From positions 3,710-12,094 of the forward strand of contig DOWL01000013.1 in assembly GCA_003519585.1 (NCBI GenBank): DNA of 8,385 nucleotides, read 5' to 3'. Made by a program: the position numbers and the translations under genes. The DNA is from Nocardioides sp. (GTDB lineage Bacteria > Actinomycetota > Actinomycetes > Propionibacteriales > Nocardioidaceae). The notes under the pieces are model-generated. The model searched no databases and was not told where the DNA came from. It was given only the letters and a program-made list of their open reading frames with translations. Below, piece by piece: positions 1 through 6,303 of this stretch. Positions within the stretch are counted from its first letter, which is position 1. Each line of letters begins with the position of its first letter.

Positions 1-39
1 AGTGATGCACGAAAGTGATGCACGAAAGTGATGCACGAA
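1..39. repeat. Three exact 13-bp tandem repeats at the left edge
   Basis: The unit AGTGATGCACGAA occurs three times head to tail with no mismatch, at 1-13, 14-26 and 27-39, and then stops. Since the window starts on a unit boundary, more copies may lie to the left. Each unit contains the near-palindrome GTG-ATG-CAC. The 13-bp period is not a multiple of three, which argues against a repeated peptide. The array lies just beyond the end of the toxin-antitoxin module. Its function is not known; it could be a slippage-prone tract, a protein-binding array or the scar of an insertion boundary. Confidence 0.9.
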
Positions 40-83
40 GAACGAGTAGGGCACTTCGGGTGGGACCGCCACAGGGATCAACG

Positions 84-107
84 CGTGCCACGTGGTTACG
101 TGGCGCG
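84..107 (-). terminator. Hairpin downstream of the PIN-toxin gene, possible terminator
   Basis: A ten-pair stem (arms 84-93 and 98-107) closes a four-base loop, GGTT on the plus strand. Seven pairs next to the loop (87-93 with 98-104) are perfect. Position 86/105 is a G-U pair only if read on the plus strand; in a minus-strand transcript it is an A-C mismatch. It begins 16 bp past the stop codon of the PIN gene. No U-run follows, so it would be a GC-type hairpin terminator of the kind often proposed in actinobacteria. It could instead be a binding site. Confidence 0.4.
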
Positions 108-123
108 GCCCAACCTTGCGACT

Positions 124-522
124 CTACGACGCAATGATTTGAAGTCCCTCGTGCCTGGCGAAGTCACCGAAGTGACCGACGTTCAAGGTCGCGAGAGCCA
201 CGTCGTGGACGAGGCACGATGCGGCAATCCAGGAGTCGTTCACCGGACGTGGGCGACCACGCTTCTCGGCGTACGCCATGAGTTCGCCCCACTTGCGGGA
301 TACGTCTCGGCCACCAGTGATGATCGGGCCCGCGATCCACTGCTCGATCTCAGCTCGGCGTCGAGCGCCGATGTCGCGCTGAACGGCCCAGCGTTCGAGT
401 TCACCGACGCTGACGAACGTCGTGATGAGTTGATGGCCGACCAGTTTCGAGTCGAGTTCGGCCGGGAGGTTCTTCTTGACCAGCCCCGAGATGACGTCGG
501 TGTCGAGAACGACGACGGCCAT
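124..522 (-). CDS. PIN-domain (VapC-type) toxin ribonuclease
   Basis: This 132-aa protein is the usual size for a VapC-type PIN ribonuclease, a metal-dependent RNase that inhibits translation by cutting RNA and is held inactive by a cognate antitoxin. The acidic active-site residues are in the expected places: D7 in the N-terminal VVVLDTDVIS strand, E41 in SVGELERW, and D96 in NDSWIAA, with the closing TLNVGHFGDF segment (N114, D120) near the C-terminus. It starts with ATG three bases after the stop of the upstream small gene, so the two are almost certainly co-transcribed and translationally coupled, the normal antitoxin-then-toxin order. All core residues look intact. The family assignment is firm. 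The target RNA cannot be read from sequence, and it may act as part of the neighbouring conflict locus rather than as a free-standing toxin. Confidence 0.85.
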   Translation of the reverse strand: MAVVVLDTDVISGLVKKNLPAELDSKLVGHQLITTFVSVGELERWAVQRDIGARRRAEIEQWIAGPIITGGRDVSRKWGELMAYAEKRGRPRPVNDSWIAASCLVHDVALATLNVGHFGDFARHEGLQIIAS

Positions 523-525
523 GCG

Positions 526-720
526 TCAGACGAGTTCCTTGTCGCGCTCGGTGCGCACCCACGCAACGAACTCCTGCTGTTCCTGGTCGCTGGCGAAGAA
601 ATCCGGAATCGCGTACTCGTCCCCACCGCTGTAAGGCCGAACGGCCTTGACCAACTCGGCGAGATCCTGCTTGTCGCTGACCCACTCGGCGGGCAGGTCT
701 GACTTGGGGTTGACCGTCAT
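526..720 (-). CDS. Putative antitoxin, partner of the PIN toxin
   Basis: This is a 64-aa acidic protein beginning MTVNPKSDLPAEW and ending TERDKELV. The ATG at 720 is chosen over longer in-frame extensions because a strong AAGGAGG ribosome-binding site lies five bases upstream. I do not recognise the family: there is no evident ribbon-helix-helix, AbrB or Phd signature, and no clear DNA-binding region. The role as antitoxin is inferred from its size, acidity, position as first gene, and the 3-bp gap to the PIN gene. A likely picture is an unstructured N-terminal half and a C-terminal helix (about residues 41-62, rich in E, Q, D and R) that covers the PIN active site. It is expected to bind and neutralise the toxin in the cytoplasm. 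Without a visible DNA-binding fold, autoregulation by this protein is uncertain. Confidence 0.65.
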   Translation of the reverse strand: MTVNPKSDLPAEWVSDKQDLAELVKAVRPYSGGDEYAIPDFFASDQEQQEFVAWVRTERDKELV

Positions 721-725
721 GTCTG

Positions 726-732
726 CCTCCTT
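726..732 (-). promoter_or_regulatory. Ribosome-binding site of the putative antitoxin gene
   Basis: On the minus strand AAGGAGG lies five bases before ATG 720. It is a near-perfect Shine-Dalgarno sequence. It decides the start of the small gene against longer open frame to 996, which would run antisense into the helicase gene. Confidence 0.8.
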
Positions 733-754
733 GACTGGGTCGGAACCCCTGCAA

Positions 755-771
755 GTGTGCCACGGGCACAC
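755..771. promoter_or_regulatory. Perfect 17-bp dyad between divergent genes, candidate operator
   Basis: GTGTGCC and GGCACAC are exact inverted repeats around a 3-bp centre (ACG). The site lies in the 109-bp gap between the antitoxin start (720) and the helicase start (830), where promoters for both directions should be. A dyad here could let one regulator control both the toxin-antitoxin unit and the helicase. No convincing -10/-35 pair was found beside it. It could alternatively form an RNA hairpin in the helicase leader. Confidence 0.45.
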
Positions 772-829
772 CGCGATGGACGGCGACCTCGCTGAGACAG
801 CGCAGCCGAGAGTCGGCAGGATTGACCGC

Positions 830-3172
830 GTGAGCACGCTGCAAGCGGAGTTGGCGGACCTGCGCGCCGAGAACGCACGCCTGCGCAGGCTCCTCAAACT
901 CACCGAGGCCGAGGCTGCTCCTGCTCGCGGCGCCCAGACCGCCTGGTTCGACAAGGCTCCCGGTCCCGTGGACGCGCGCTCGTCATCGCGGGCCAAGGTC
1001 GAGTTCTACGCCGCCCTGTTCGGCGCGAGGCGCGACGTCTACGCCGTTCGCTGGGAGAATGCCCGCACCGGCAAGTCGGGCTGGATGCCCGCGGTCGAAG
1101 GCGGATGGCGCAAGGGCCGGCCGGCATCCGACATTCGGCATCTTCCTCTGACTCCCGAGGTGATCGCGACCCACCTGACCGGCGATGTCCACATCGGCCT
1201 CTATCCGATGCTTCGCGGCGACCAGACCTGTTGGCTCGCCGCCGACTTCGACGGACAGGCCGCGATGCTCGACGCGCTCGCGTACCTGAAGGCGGCCCGG
1301 GCCGTCGGCGCCCCGGCCGCCTTGGAGGTGTCCCGCTCCGGCATCGGCGCGCACGTGTGGACCTTCTTCACCGATCCCGTGCCAGCGGCCACCGCCCGTC
1401 AGCTCGGGATGGCGCTCGTGCGGGAGGCGATCGCGATCCGCGGTCGGATGGATCTGCGCTGCTACGACCGCCTCTTCCCGTCCCAAGACGTGCTGCCGGG
1501 ACAAGGTCTTGGCAACCTGATCGCCGCTCCGCTCCACGGCACCTCACGCAAACTCGGCGCCACCGTCTTCCTCGATCTGGCGACGTTGGAGCCCTTCGAA
1601 GACCAGTGGGACTACCTCTCCACCCTCGAGCGGCTCACGCCGAAGCAGGTCACCAAGCTCGCTTCAGCGCTTCGGGAGCCGACAGTCGGGGCACGAGTCG
1701 ACCGCGCCCAGCCCGCCCGATCGACGAAGGTCCAGCCGAACCCGGCACCGATCGTGCATCTAGGGCTTGATGGCACGGTGCGGATTCCCGGCTCGGAGCT
1801 CAGCCCCTCGCTCTACGCGACCTTGAAGCACGCCGCATCGACGTACAACCCGGAGTTCTACGACCGCCAACGTCGTCGCCACTCGACCTGGAACGTGCCA
1901 CGCATCATCACGTCGTACGACGAGACCCTCGACGACCATCTCGTCCTCCCGCGCGGGCTCCTGGATGTGGCGACGAGACTCGTCGAAGGCGCCGGGAGCA
2001 AGATCGAGGTCGATGATCAGCGGGTCAACGGAGACCCGTTGGATCTCTCGACCGACGTCGATCTCAGGCCGCGGCAGCACGAAGCCGTCGAAGCCGTGAT
2101 TCCGCACGACTTGGGAGTTCTCGTCGCCCCGCCAGGCTCGGGCAAGACGGTGATGGCCTGCGCGGTCATCGCCCAGCGACCGGTCCCGACCCTTGTGCTG
2201 GTCGACCGCAAGACGCTCGCCGACCAATGGCGCCGACAGGTCCAAGATCTGCTCGGCATCAAGCCAGGTCAACTCGGGGGAGGTCGATCCAAGCTCACCG
2301 GCGTCGTCGACATCGCGACCCTGCAGACTCTCGCCCGCCGGACCGACCTGGACGAGAAGTTGAGCGCGTATGGCCAGGTCATCGTCGATGAGTGTCACCA
2401 CGTTCCGGCCGCAGCATTCGAGGCTGCTGTCCGCGCCATCCCGGCTCGCTACTGGGTAGGGCTCACGGCGACGCCGTACCGACGGGACGGTCTCGACGAT
2501 CTGATCGGCTTCCAACTCGGCCCAGTCCGCCACGCCTTCACTCACGCCGACCCCGATACTCTCGAGGGCGCCGACGCTGAGCGGCCACGCCCCGTACTCA
2601 TCGTCAGACCCACGTCATTCCAATTGGCGGAACCGGTCGACTTCTCCATCCCTGGCGCGATCGCGGGCGTTCACAGTGCACTCGCCGACGACGAGGCGCG
2701 CAACCAACAGATCCTCACCGACGTGGTGGACGCGATCGAGCGAGGCCGACACTGCCTGGTGCTCGCACAACGCACTGGCCACGTCGACCACCTCGCGAAA
2801 GCACTCACAGATCGCGAGCACGATCCGGTCGTCCTCAAGGGCGGCATGGGCGCGAAGCAACGCGCATCCGCAAACGAACGCCTCATCCCATCCGCGGATG
2901 GGCCACCTCTCCTCGTCGTCGCCACCGGGCACTTCGTCGGCGAAGGCTTCGACTGCCCAGCACTCGACACCCTCTTCCTCGCCGGACCGGTCTCGTTCAA
3001 GGGCCGGCTCGTCCAGTACGCCGGACGTGTGTTGCGCGCCCACCCCGGCAAGCAGACCGCTGAGGTCCACGACTACCACGACGTCGAGGTGCCCGTGCTC
3101 GCCGCCGCACTCACCAAGCGCGCGCCCGGTTACACCAGCCTCGGATTCCCCGACCCGCGGAAGCTCGTGTAG
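830..3172 (+). CDS. TOTE-type conflict-system primase-helicase fusion
   Basis: A 780-aa cytoplasmic protein joins an archaeo-eukaryotic primase (AEP) domain to a superfamily 2 helicase. Residues 2-25 form a short leucine-rich coiled coil (LQAELADLRAENARLRRLL). The AEP domain spans about 53-280: catalytic acids D139 and D141 in AADFDG, the SRSGIGAHVW motif at 168-177 with H175, GNLIAAPLHG at 228-237, and a likely third acid D249. A family-specific linker holds YNPEFYDRQ (339-347) and the LPRG segment (373-376). The XPB-like helicase spans about 410-775: Walker A APPGSGKT (433-440), DECHH (520-524), LTATP (545-549) and QYAGRVLR (729-736). All motifs look intact. The GTG at 830 is preferred because AGGA lies eight bases upstream and the coiled coil starts there; ATG 776 lacks a ribosome-binding site. 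Proteins of this architecture are annotated as TOTE conflict-system components and are predicted to act against invading nucleic acid; I know of no direct biochemical characterisation. No nuclease domain is fused, while a PIN nuclease is encoded divergently next door. Confidence 0.88.
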   Translation: MSTLQAELADLRAENARLRRLLKLTEAEAAPARGAQTAWFDKAPGPVDARSSSRAKVEFYAALFGARRDVYAVRWENARTGKSGWMPAVEGGWRKGRPASDIRHLPLTPEVIATHLTGDVHIGLYPMLRGDQTCWLAADFDGQAAMLDALAYLKAARAVGAPAALEVSRSGIGAHVWTFFTDPVPAATARQLGMALVREAIAIRGRMDLRCYDRLFPSQDVLPGQGLGNLIAAPLHGTSRKLGATVFLDLATLEPFEDQWDYLSTLERLTPKQVTKLASALREPTVGARVDRAQPARSTKVQPNPAPIVHLGLDGTVRIPGSELSPSLYATLKHAASTYNPEFYDRQRRRHSTWNVPRIITSYDETLDDHLVLPRGLLDVATRLVEGAGSKIEVDDQRVNGDPLDLSTDVDLRPRQHEAVEAVIPHDLGVLVAPPGSGKTVMACAVIAQRPVPTLVLVDRKTLADQWRRQVQDLLGIKPGQLGGGRSKLTGVVDIATLQTLARRTDLDEKLSAYGQVIVDECHHVPAAAFEAAVRAIPARYWVGLTATPYRRDGLDDLIGFQLGPVRHAFTHADPDTLEGADAERPRPVLIVRPTSFQLAEPVDFSIPGAIAGVHSALADDEARNQQILTDVVDAIERGRHCLVLAQRTGHVDHLAKALTDREHDPVVLKGGMGAKQRASANERLIPSADGPPLLVVATGHFVGEGFDCPALDTLFLAGPVSFKGRLVQYAGRVLRAHPGKQTAEVHDYHDVEVPVLAAALTKRAPGYTSLGFPDPRKLV

Positions 3173-3190
3173 GTGTCCTGATCCACGATG

Positions 3191-4561
3191 TCAGTCGAAG
3201 CGCGGGTCGTTACCGGCTCGGGTGTCGACGACCAGGTGTAGGCCCGCGGCGATGTCTCGCCAGGACACGTAGGAGAAGTTGGTGGCGTCGCGCCCGGGGT
3301 CGACGGACGGACCGGTCTCGGGCTCGTCGTGGGAGACGAGCAGGCCCCAGCGGAACCGGCCGACCGGACGGTTGGTCACCGCCACTCCGTCGGAGCCGTT
3401 GATCTCGTCGACGCCCGACCCGGCCGCGCCAGCGACCTGGAACGCCCCCATCACCTCGTTCCTGGCCCACCTGCCGTCGTGCTTGCGCTGGTAGACCACG
3501 AAGGAGTCGTCGCCCTGGCTGGAGACGATCACGTAGCCGGTCTTCCGCGGCCCGTAGTAGAGGTCGACGCCCTCGGCATCGGCGGTCAGCCAGTCGCCGC
3601 CGAACCCCTCGTCGGCCGGGTCGATCGGTACGCACTCCTCGGTCTCCGGGTCGTAGGCATCGTGCACGCCGAAGTCGGTCGTGCGGTCGACCAGCACCGG
3701 CCTGTGGGCGCCGAGTGGCAGGCCGATCCGCCACAGGCCCACATCCTCCTGAGCGGCGTAGATCTCGCCGGTGGCCTGGTCGACGCTGAGGCCCTCGAGC
3801 TGTGGCTCGACACCGGGCTCCTCGCAGGGCGCCCACGTGGTGCCGTCGGGCAACGGGAACTCCCCGGGCAGGTCCAGCTGCCGAACCCCGGCATACCCGA
3901 TCGCGCCGCCGCGGACCACGAGGCGGGCCGTGGCGATCGTGGTCGTGCCCTCCTGCGTGACCACGGCGTACGCCGAACCGTGTCCCGGCTGGTAGACGGC
4001 CAGGCCGTAGGCCGTCTGCTCGGTGTCGACACCCTCGCGGTCGGGCTGGAAGAGATAGTCCTGCCCAGGAGCCGTGATCTCGGACAGCGGGGTGCTCGCC
4101 GCCGCACCCCCGGGATCGATCGCGAAGAAGCGCAGCGTGTCGTTGTAGCGGTCCGAGACGACGGCGACATCGACGCGGTGGCCGCGGACCCGAAGACCGT
4201 AGGCGATGTCGACGTTGTTGTAGCGGCCCGCGATCGCGTCGCCCTGCGGGGCGACGGTGGACGGCAACGACTGCAGTTCGCGGTCGGCGAGGTCGTAGAC
4301 CCGCAGTCCACCCTCCTTGGCCGTGACCACCACGATCGAGCGGTCCGAGCGGCTCGGGTGCACCCAGATCGCCGGATCGTCACCCGACGTGTTGCCACCG
4401 TCCTCGTCGTCGTACAGCACCGGGGTCTCGTTGTCGATCGCGACGGTGATCGTGGTCGGTTCGTGTGCGCCGGCGGAGGTCGGGGAGTTGGCCGCCGAGG
4501 CAGTCGCGGCCGTGGAGAGGGCAAGCAGGACGGGTACGGCGAGCAGGCTCGTGCGATGCAT
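3191..4561 (-). CDS. Secreted beta-propeller (3-)phytase
   Basis: This 456-aa protein belongs to the beta-propeller phytase family: calcium-dependent, six-bladed enzymes that release phosphate from phytate outside the cell. ATG 4561 is preferred over longer in-frame starts because a Sec signal peptide begins exactly there (MHRTS, hydrophobic core at about 6-19, probable cleavage after ASA at 21-23), with GAGG eight bases upstream. There is no lipobox cysteine, so a free secreted form is expected. Family landmarks include DDPAIWVHP (61-69), GRYNNVDIAYG (112-122), DREGVDTEQ (174-182), EGLSVDQATGEIYAAQED (256-273), DAEGVDLYY (328-336) and SSQGDDSFVVY (347-357), rich in the acidic residues that bind calcium and phosphate. 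Length is slightly above the roughly 380-residue Bacillus enzymes. It converges on the helicase gene with an 18-bp gap and diverges from a small unknown gene. Function as a true phytase rather than another phosphoesterase is likely but not proven by sequence. Confidence 0.9.
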   Translation of the reverse strand: MHRTSLLAVPVLLALSTAATASAANSPTSAGAHEPTTITVAIDNETPVLYDDEDGGNTSGDDPAIWVHPSRSDRSIVVVTAKEGGLRVYDLADRELQSLPSTVAPQGDAIAGRYNNVDIAYGLRVRGHRVDVAVVSDRYNDTLRFFAIDPGGAAASTPLSEITAPGQDYLFQPDREGVDTEQTAYGLAVYQPGHGSAYAVVTQEGTTTIATARLVVRGGAIGYAGVRQLDLPGEFPLPDGTTWAPCEEPGVEPQLEGLSVDQATGEIYAAQEDVGLWRIGLPLGAHRPVLVDRTTDFGVHDAYDPETEECVPIDPADEGFGGDWLTADAEGVDLYYGPRKTGYVIVSSQGDDSFVVYQRKHDGRWARNEVMGAFQVAGAAGSGVDEINGSDGVAVTNRPVGRFRWGLLVSHDEPETGPSVDPGRDATNFSYVSWRDIAAGLHLVVDTRAGNDPRFD

Positions 4562-4705
4562 GCCGCCAGCCTCGTGCGCGGACCCGGTCCGGTAGGCGAA
4601 TGCCAGATGAAAGGTCGGCGTCGGCGGCACGGAGGTCGCGCGAACGGCATTCGGCCTCGCACCAACGCCCCGACAACCGACAGAGCCGCGGCACTCCCTC
4701 ATGAT

Positions 4706-4731
4706 GTAGTGTATGTCTACTAACTCACTAC
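4706..4731. promoter_or_regulatory. AT-rich divergent promoter region with inverted repeat
   Basis: The 187-bp gap between the phytase start and the 57-aa gene (4562-4748) is GC-rich except for an AT-rich patch at about 4700-4738. Inside it GTAGTG (4706-4711) and CACTAC (4726-4731) form an inverted repeat with 14 bp between the arms, so equivalent arm positions are 20 bp apart, about two helical turns. A nested TAGT/ACTA pair (4707-4710, 4719-4722) shares it. TACACT on the minus strand (complement of 4708-4713) and TACTCT on the plus strand (4729-4734) fit a -10 pattern, but neither has a good -35 box. It is a plausible operator and promoter. The rest of the gap shows nothing convincing. Confidence 0.4.
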
Positions 4732-4735
4732 TCTT

Positions 4736-4741
4736 AAGGAG
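4736..4741 (+). promoter_or_regulatory. Ribosome-binding site of the 57-aa gene
   Basis: AAGGAG lies seven bases upstream of GTG 4749. It fixes that start over the in-frame ATG at 4713, which sits inside the AT-rich operator-like patch and has no ribosome-binding site of its own. Confidence 0.75.
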
Positions 4742-4748
4742 ACGCGAC

Positions 4749-4922
4749 GTGCTTACCCCTGAATCGCTCACCGAGACCGCCGCCGAGCGCGAGGACCGCC
4801 GCCGGGAGGCGGGCGTCCGCTACCGCCGGCACGTCCAGGACCTGCTCGACCGGCGCGCCGACCTGCAGGGCGTGTCCAAGCTTGCCGACCTGATGTCCGA
4901 CGCCACTCGCTGGGCGGCCTAA
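4749..4922 (+). CDS. Small charged protein of unknown function
   Basis: This 57-aa protein starts at GTG 4749, seven bases after AAGGAG. I do not recognise the family. Residues from about 5 to 45 are very rich in R, E and D (for example AEREDRRREAG and LLDRRADLQ) with few helix breakers, so a single long amphipathic helix is likely, followed by a short hydrophobic tail (KLADLMSDATRWAA). There is no cysteine, signal peptide or membrane segment. It diverges from the phytase gene and is followed 34 bp later by the SRPBCC gene, with which it is probably co-transcribed. The strong ribosome-binding site and G/C third positions support a real gene. A role as a small regulatory or scaffold protein is only a guess. 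Confidence 0.65.
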   Translation: MLTPESLTETAAEREDRRREAGVRYRRHVQDLLDRRADLQGVSKLADLMSDATRWAA

Positions 4923-4956
4923 CCGCTCAGTGTGGGCGTCGTGGTCGAATGGCCGC

Positions 4957-5382
4957 GTGGACCCGATCCGCAACGCCTTCGTCGTCGACGCCACCCCTGC
5001 ACTCGCCTTCGAGGTCTTCACCCTGGGCATGGGCTCGTGGTGGGACCGCGCGTACACGCCCGATCCCGACTCCTTCGACGGCATCGCGATCGTCCCAGAG
5101 GTGGGTGCCCCCGTCGCGATGGTGCACGGCGACTCGTCGTACCCCTTTGGCAACGTGACGGTCTGGGAGCCGGGCGCGCGCTACGCGCAGACCTTCTGGC
5201 TCGCCATGGACCCCGCGCACCCCTCGACCCTCGAGGTCACGTTCACCGGCACAGATGCGGGGACCCGGGTGGAGTTCGAGCACGGCGGGTGGAACGACGA
5301 CAACGCGAGCTACCGCGAGAAGTACGGCGACTGGAGCCTTCTACTCGACCGCTACCGGGCAGCGGTCGCCGAGACCGGCTGA
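4957..5382 (+). CDS. SRPBCC / AHSA1-like domain protein
   Basis: This 141-aa protein has the size and pattern of the START-like SRPBCC superfamily, closest to the AHSA1 (activator of Hsp90 ATPase 1-like) group. The first strand IRNAFVVDATPALAFEVFT is the usual 'vdap...af..ft' opening, followed by MGSWWDRAY, the strand-turn segment FGNVTVWEPGARYAQTFW, TLEVTFTG, and TRVEFEHGGW, ending in an amphipathic C-terminal helix (WSLLLDRYRAAVAE). The domain forms a cavity that binds a hydrophobic ligand, but the ligand cannot be predicted. Neither GTG 4957 nor the alternative GTG 4930 has a good ribosome-binding site; 4957 is chosen because the domain begins right after it. It follows the 57-aa gene closely, so translation may depend on coupling. 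It converges on the hydrolase gene with a 4-bp gap. Confidence 0.8.
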   Translation: MDPIRNAFVVDATPALAFEVFTLGMGSWWDRAYTPDPDSFDGIAIVPEVGAPVAMVHGDSSYPFGNVTVWEPGARYAQTFWLAMDPAHPSTLEVTFTGTDAGTRVEFEHGGWNDDNASYREKYGDWSLLLDRYRAAVAETG

Positions 5383-5386
5383 CCGC

Positions 5387-6007
5387 TCACGCCAGGTCGT
5401 GCAGCACCGCCGCGGTGAACTCCGCCGCTCGGCGGTCGAACTCGCGCCCGTGCCGGACCATGCCGTGCTTCCCCTCGGGGATCGGCACGAACTCCACGTC
5501 GGCCGTGCGGGCCAGGTTGTGCACCACCGCACGGGCTCGGTCGGGCGAGGCGATCCGGTCCTCGAGCCCGTGCACGACCAGAACCCGACGACCGGACAGG
5601 TCGGCGATGTCGGTCGGGTAGACCCACGGGTTGAGCGCCACCACCGACCGGACGCCGGGTTGGTCGCCGGCCAGCAGCGCGGCGCGGCCTCCGAGCGAGT
5701 GGCCGATCAGCCCGAACGGCGCATCCGGGAACCGCTCCCCCAGCACCGCCATCGCCCACCGCGCGTCATCGACGGGGGTGTGTTCGCTGTCCCAGCCCCG
5801 GTAGCGGTTGAGGAGCCGGTAGACCGCCAGTTGGCCCCGGCCGACGCGAGCCACCGCGCGGGCCGTCGGGATCAACCGGACCACCGAGAGCTGCGTGGGG
5901 CTGACCATCGCCCGGTCGCCGCGCGCGGCGCCGCCGTGGAGCACCAGCACCACGCCCGACGGCGCCGTGGGCTCGCGCACGGGAACCAGCCTCGGAGCCG
6001 CCTCCAC
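5387..6007 (-). CDS. Alpha/beta hydrolase (dienelactone hydrolase-like)
   Basis: This 206-aa protein is an alpha/beta-hydrolase fold enzyme, presumably cytoplasmic since no signal peptide or membrane segment is seen. An oxyanion-hole HGG follows the first strand at 24-26 (VVLVLHGGAA). The nucleophile elbow GHSLGG lies at 102-107 with S104; the acid is D150 in VVHGLEDRI, and the base is H181 in PEGKHGM. The triad is complete and in the right order. The short length leaves little room for a lid, apart from the variable region at about 36-75. An esterase, lipase or dienelactone hydrolase activity is possible; the substrate is unknown. The start is GTG 6007, 17 bp after the stop of the small membrane protein gene, so it is probably third in the mca operon. 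Its ribosome-binding site is weak. Whether it works on mycothiol-linked metabolites is speculation. Confidence 0.82.
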   Translation of the reverse strand: MEAAPRLVPVREPTAPSGVVLVLHGGAARGDRAMVSPTQLSVVRLIPTARAVARVGRGQLAVYRLLNRYRGWDSEHTPVDDARWAMAVLGERFPDAPFGLIGHSLGGRAALLAGDQPGVRSVVALNPWVYPTDIADLSGRRVLVVHGLEDRIASPDRARAVVHNLARTADVEFVPIPEGKHGMVRHGREFDRRAAEFTAAVLHDLA

Positions 6008-6024
6008 GCGCTCGGTGTGACCGG

Positions 6025-6291
6025 TCAGGAGGCGGAGTGGTTCTCGGGCTCTGCGGACTCGGCGTCGTCAGCGGCGGACGGCTCGTCGCCGTACACCCCC
6101 GCCTCCTTGGCCGCCTCGGCCTTGCGCAGCTGCTTGACCAGGCTGAAGCCGAGCACGACGACGGCTCCGATCAGCAGCAGGAACAGCACGAACGCCGTCC
6201 ACCCGGCCTTCACGTCCTCGTCCTTCGGCGTCTCGTCCGTGACCCGCACGATCAGCTCGGCGACGGGGAACAGGACGGCTGCGACGGACAT
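6025..6291 (-). CDS. Small single-span membrane protein (Rv1083-like)
   Basis: This 88-aa protein has a moderately hydrophobic N-terminus (MSVAAVLFPVAELIVRV), an acidic turn, one clear membrane helix at about 31-52 (AFVLFLLLIGAVVVLGFSL), a positively charged KQLRK stop segment at 53-57, and an acidic, disordered-looking tail (EPSAADDAESAEPEN). The charge pattern suggests that the tail faces the cytoplasm. It lies 12 bp downstream of mca on the same strand. The size, single-span layout and position match, as I recall, the M. tuberculosis gene directly after mca (Rv1083). Function is unknown in this family. The persistent linkage suggests either a role at the membrane connected with mycothiol detoxification or simple operon conservation. 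Confidence 0.8.
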   Translation of the reverse strand: MSVAAVLFPVAELIVRVTDETPKDEDVKAGWTAFVLFLLLIGAVVVLGFSLVKQLRKAEAAKEAGVYGDEPSAADDAESAEPENHSAS

Positions 6292-6303
6292 GGCCCCAGT
6301 CTC

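Noticed and set aside
1..39. CRISPR array
   Set aside because: The 13-bp units are directly adjacent with no spacers, and no cas gene is present.
28..702. Plus-strand 224-aa open frame over the toxin-antitoxin module
   Set aside because: It is antisense to two well-supported genes, begins inside the 13-bp repeat and lacks a ribosome-binding site and any recognisable domain; it is a high-GC shadow frame.
647..829. Upstream extension of the helicase gene to ATG 647 or ATG 776
   Set aside because: These starts would overlap the antitoxin gene or lack a ribosome-binding site, and the extra residues look non-coding. GTG 830 has AGGA at good spacing and starts the coiled coil.
3329..4723. Plus-strand 464-aa open frame opposite the phytase
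   Set aside because: It covers the antisense of a clear beta-propeller phytase. Its translation is D/V/R/G-rich without domain motifs, as expected for the complement of GC-rich coding DNA.
4562..4771. N-terminal extension of the phytase up to 4771
   Set aside because: The extension would put 70 residues before a clear signal peptide and would read through the AT-rich promoter patch.
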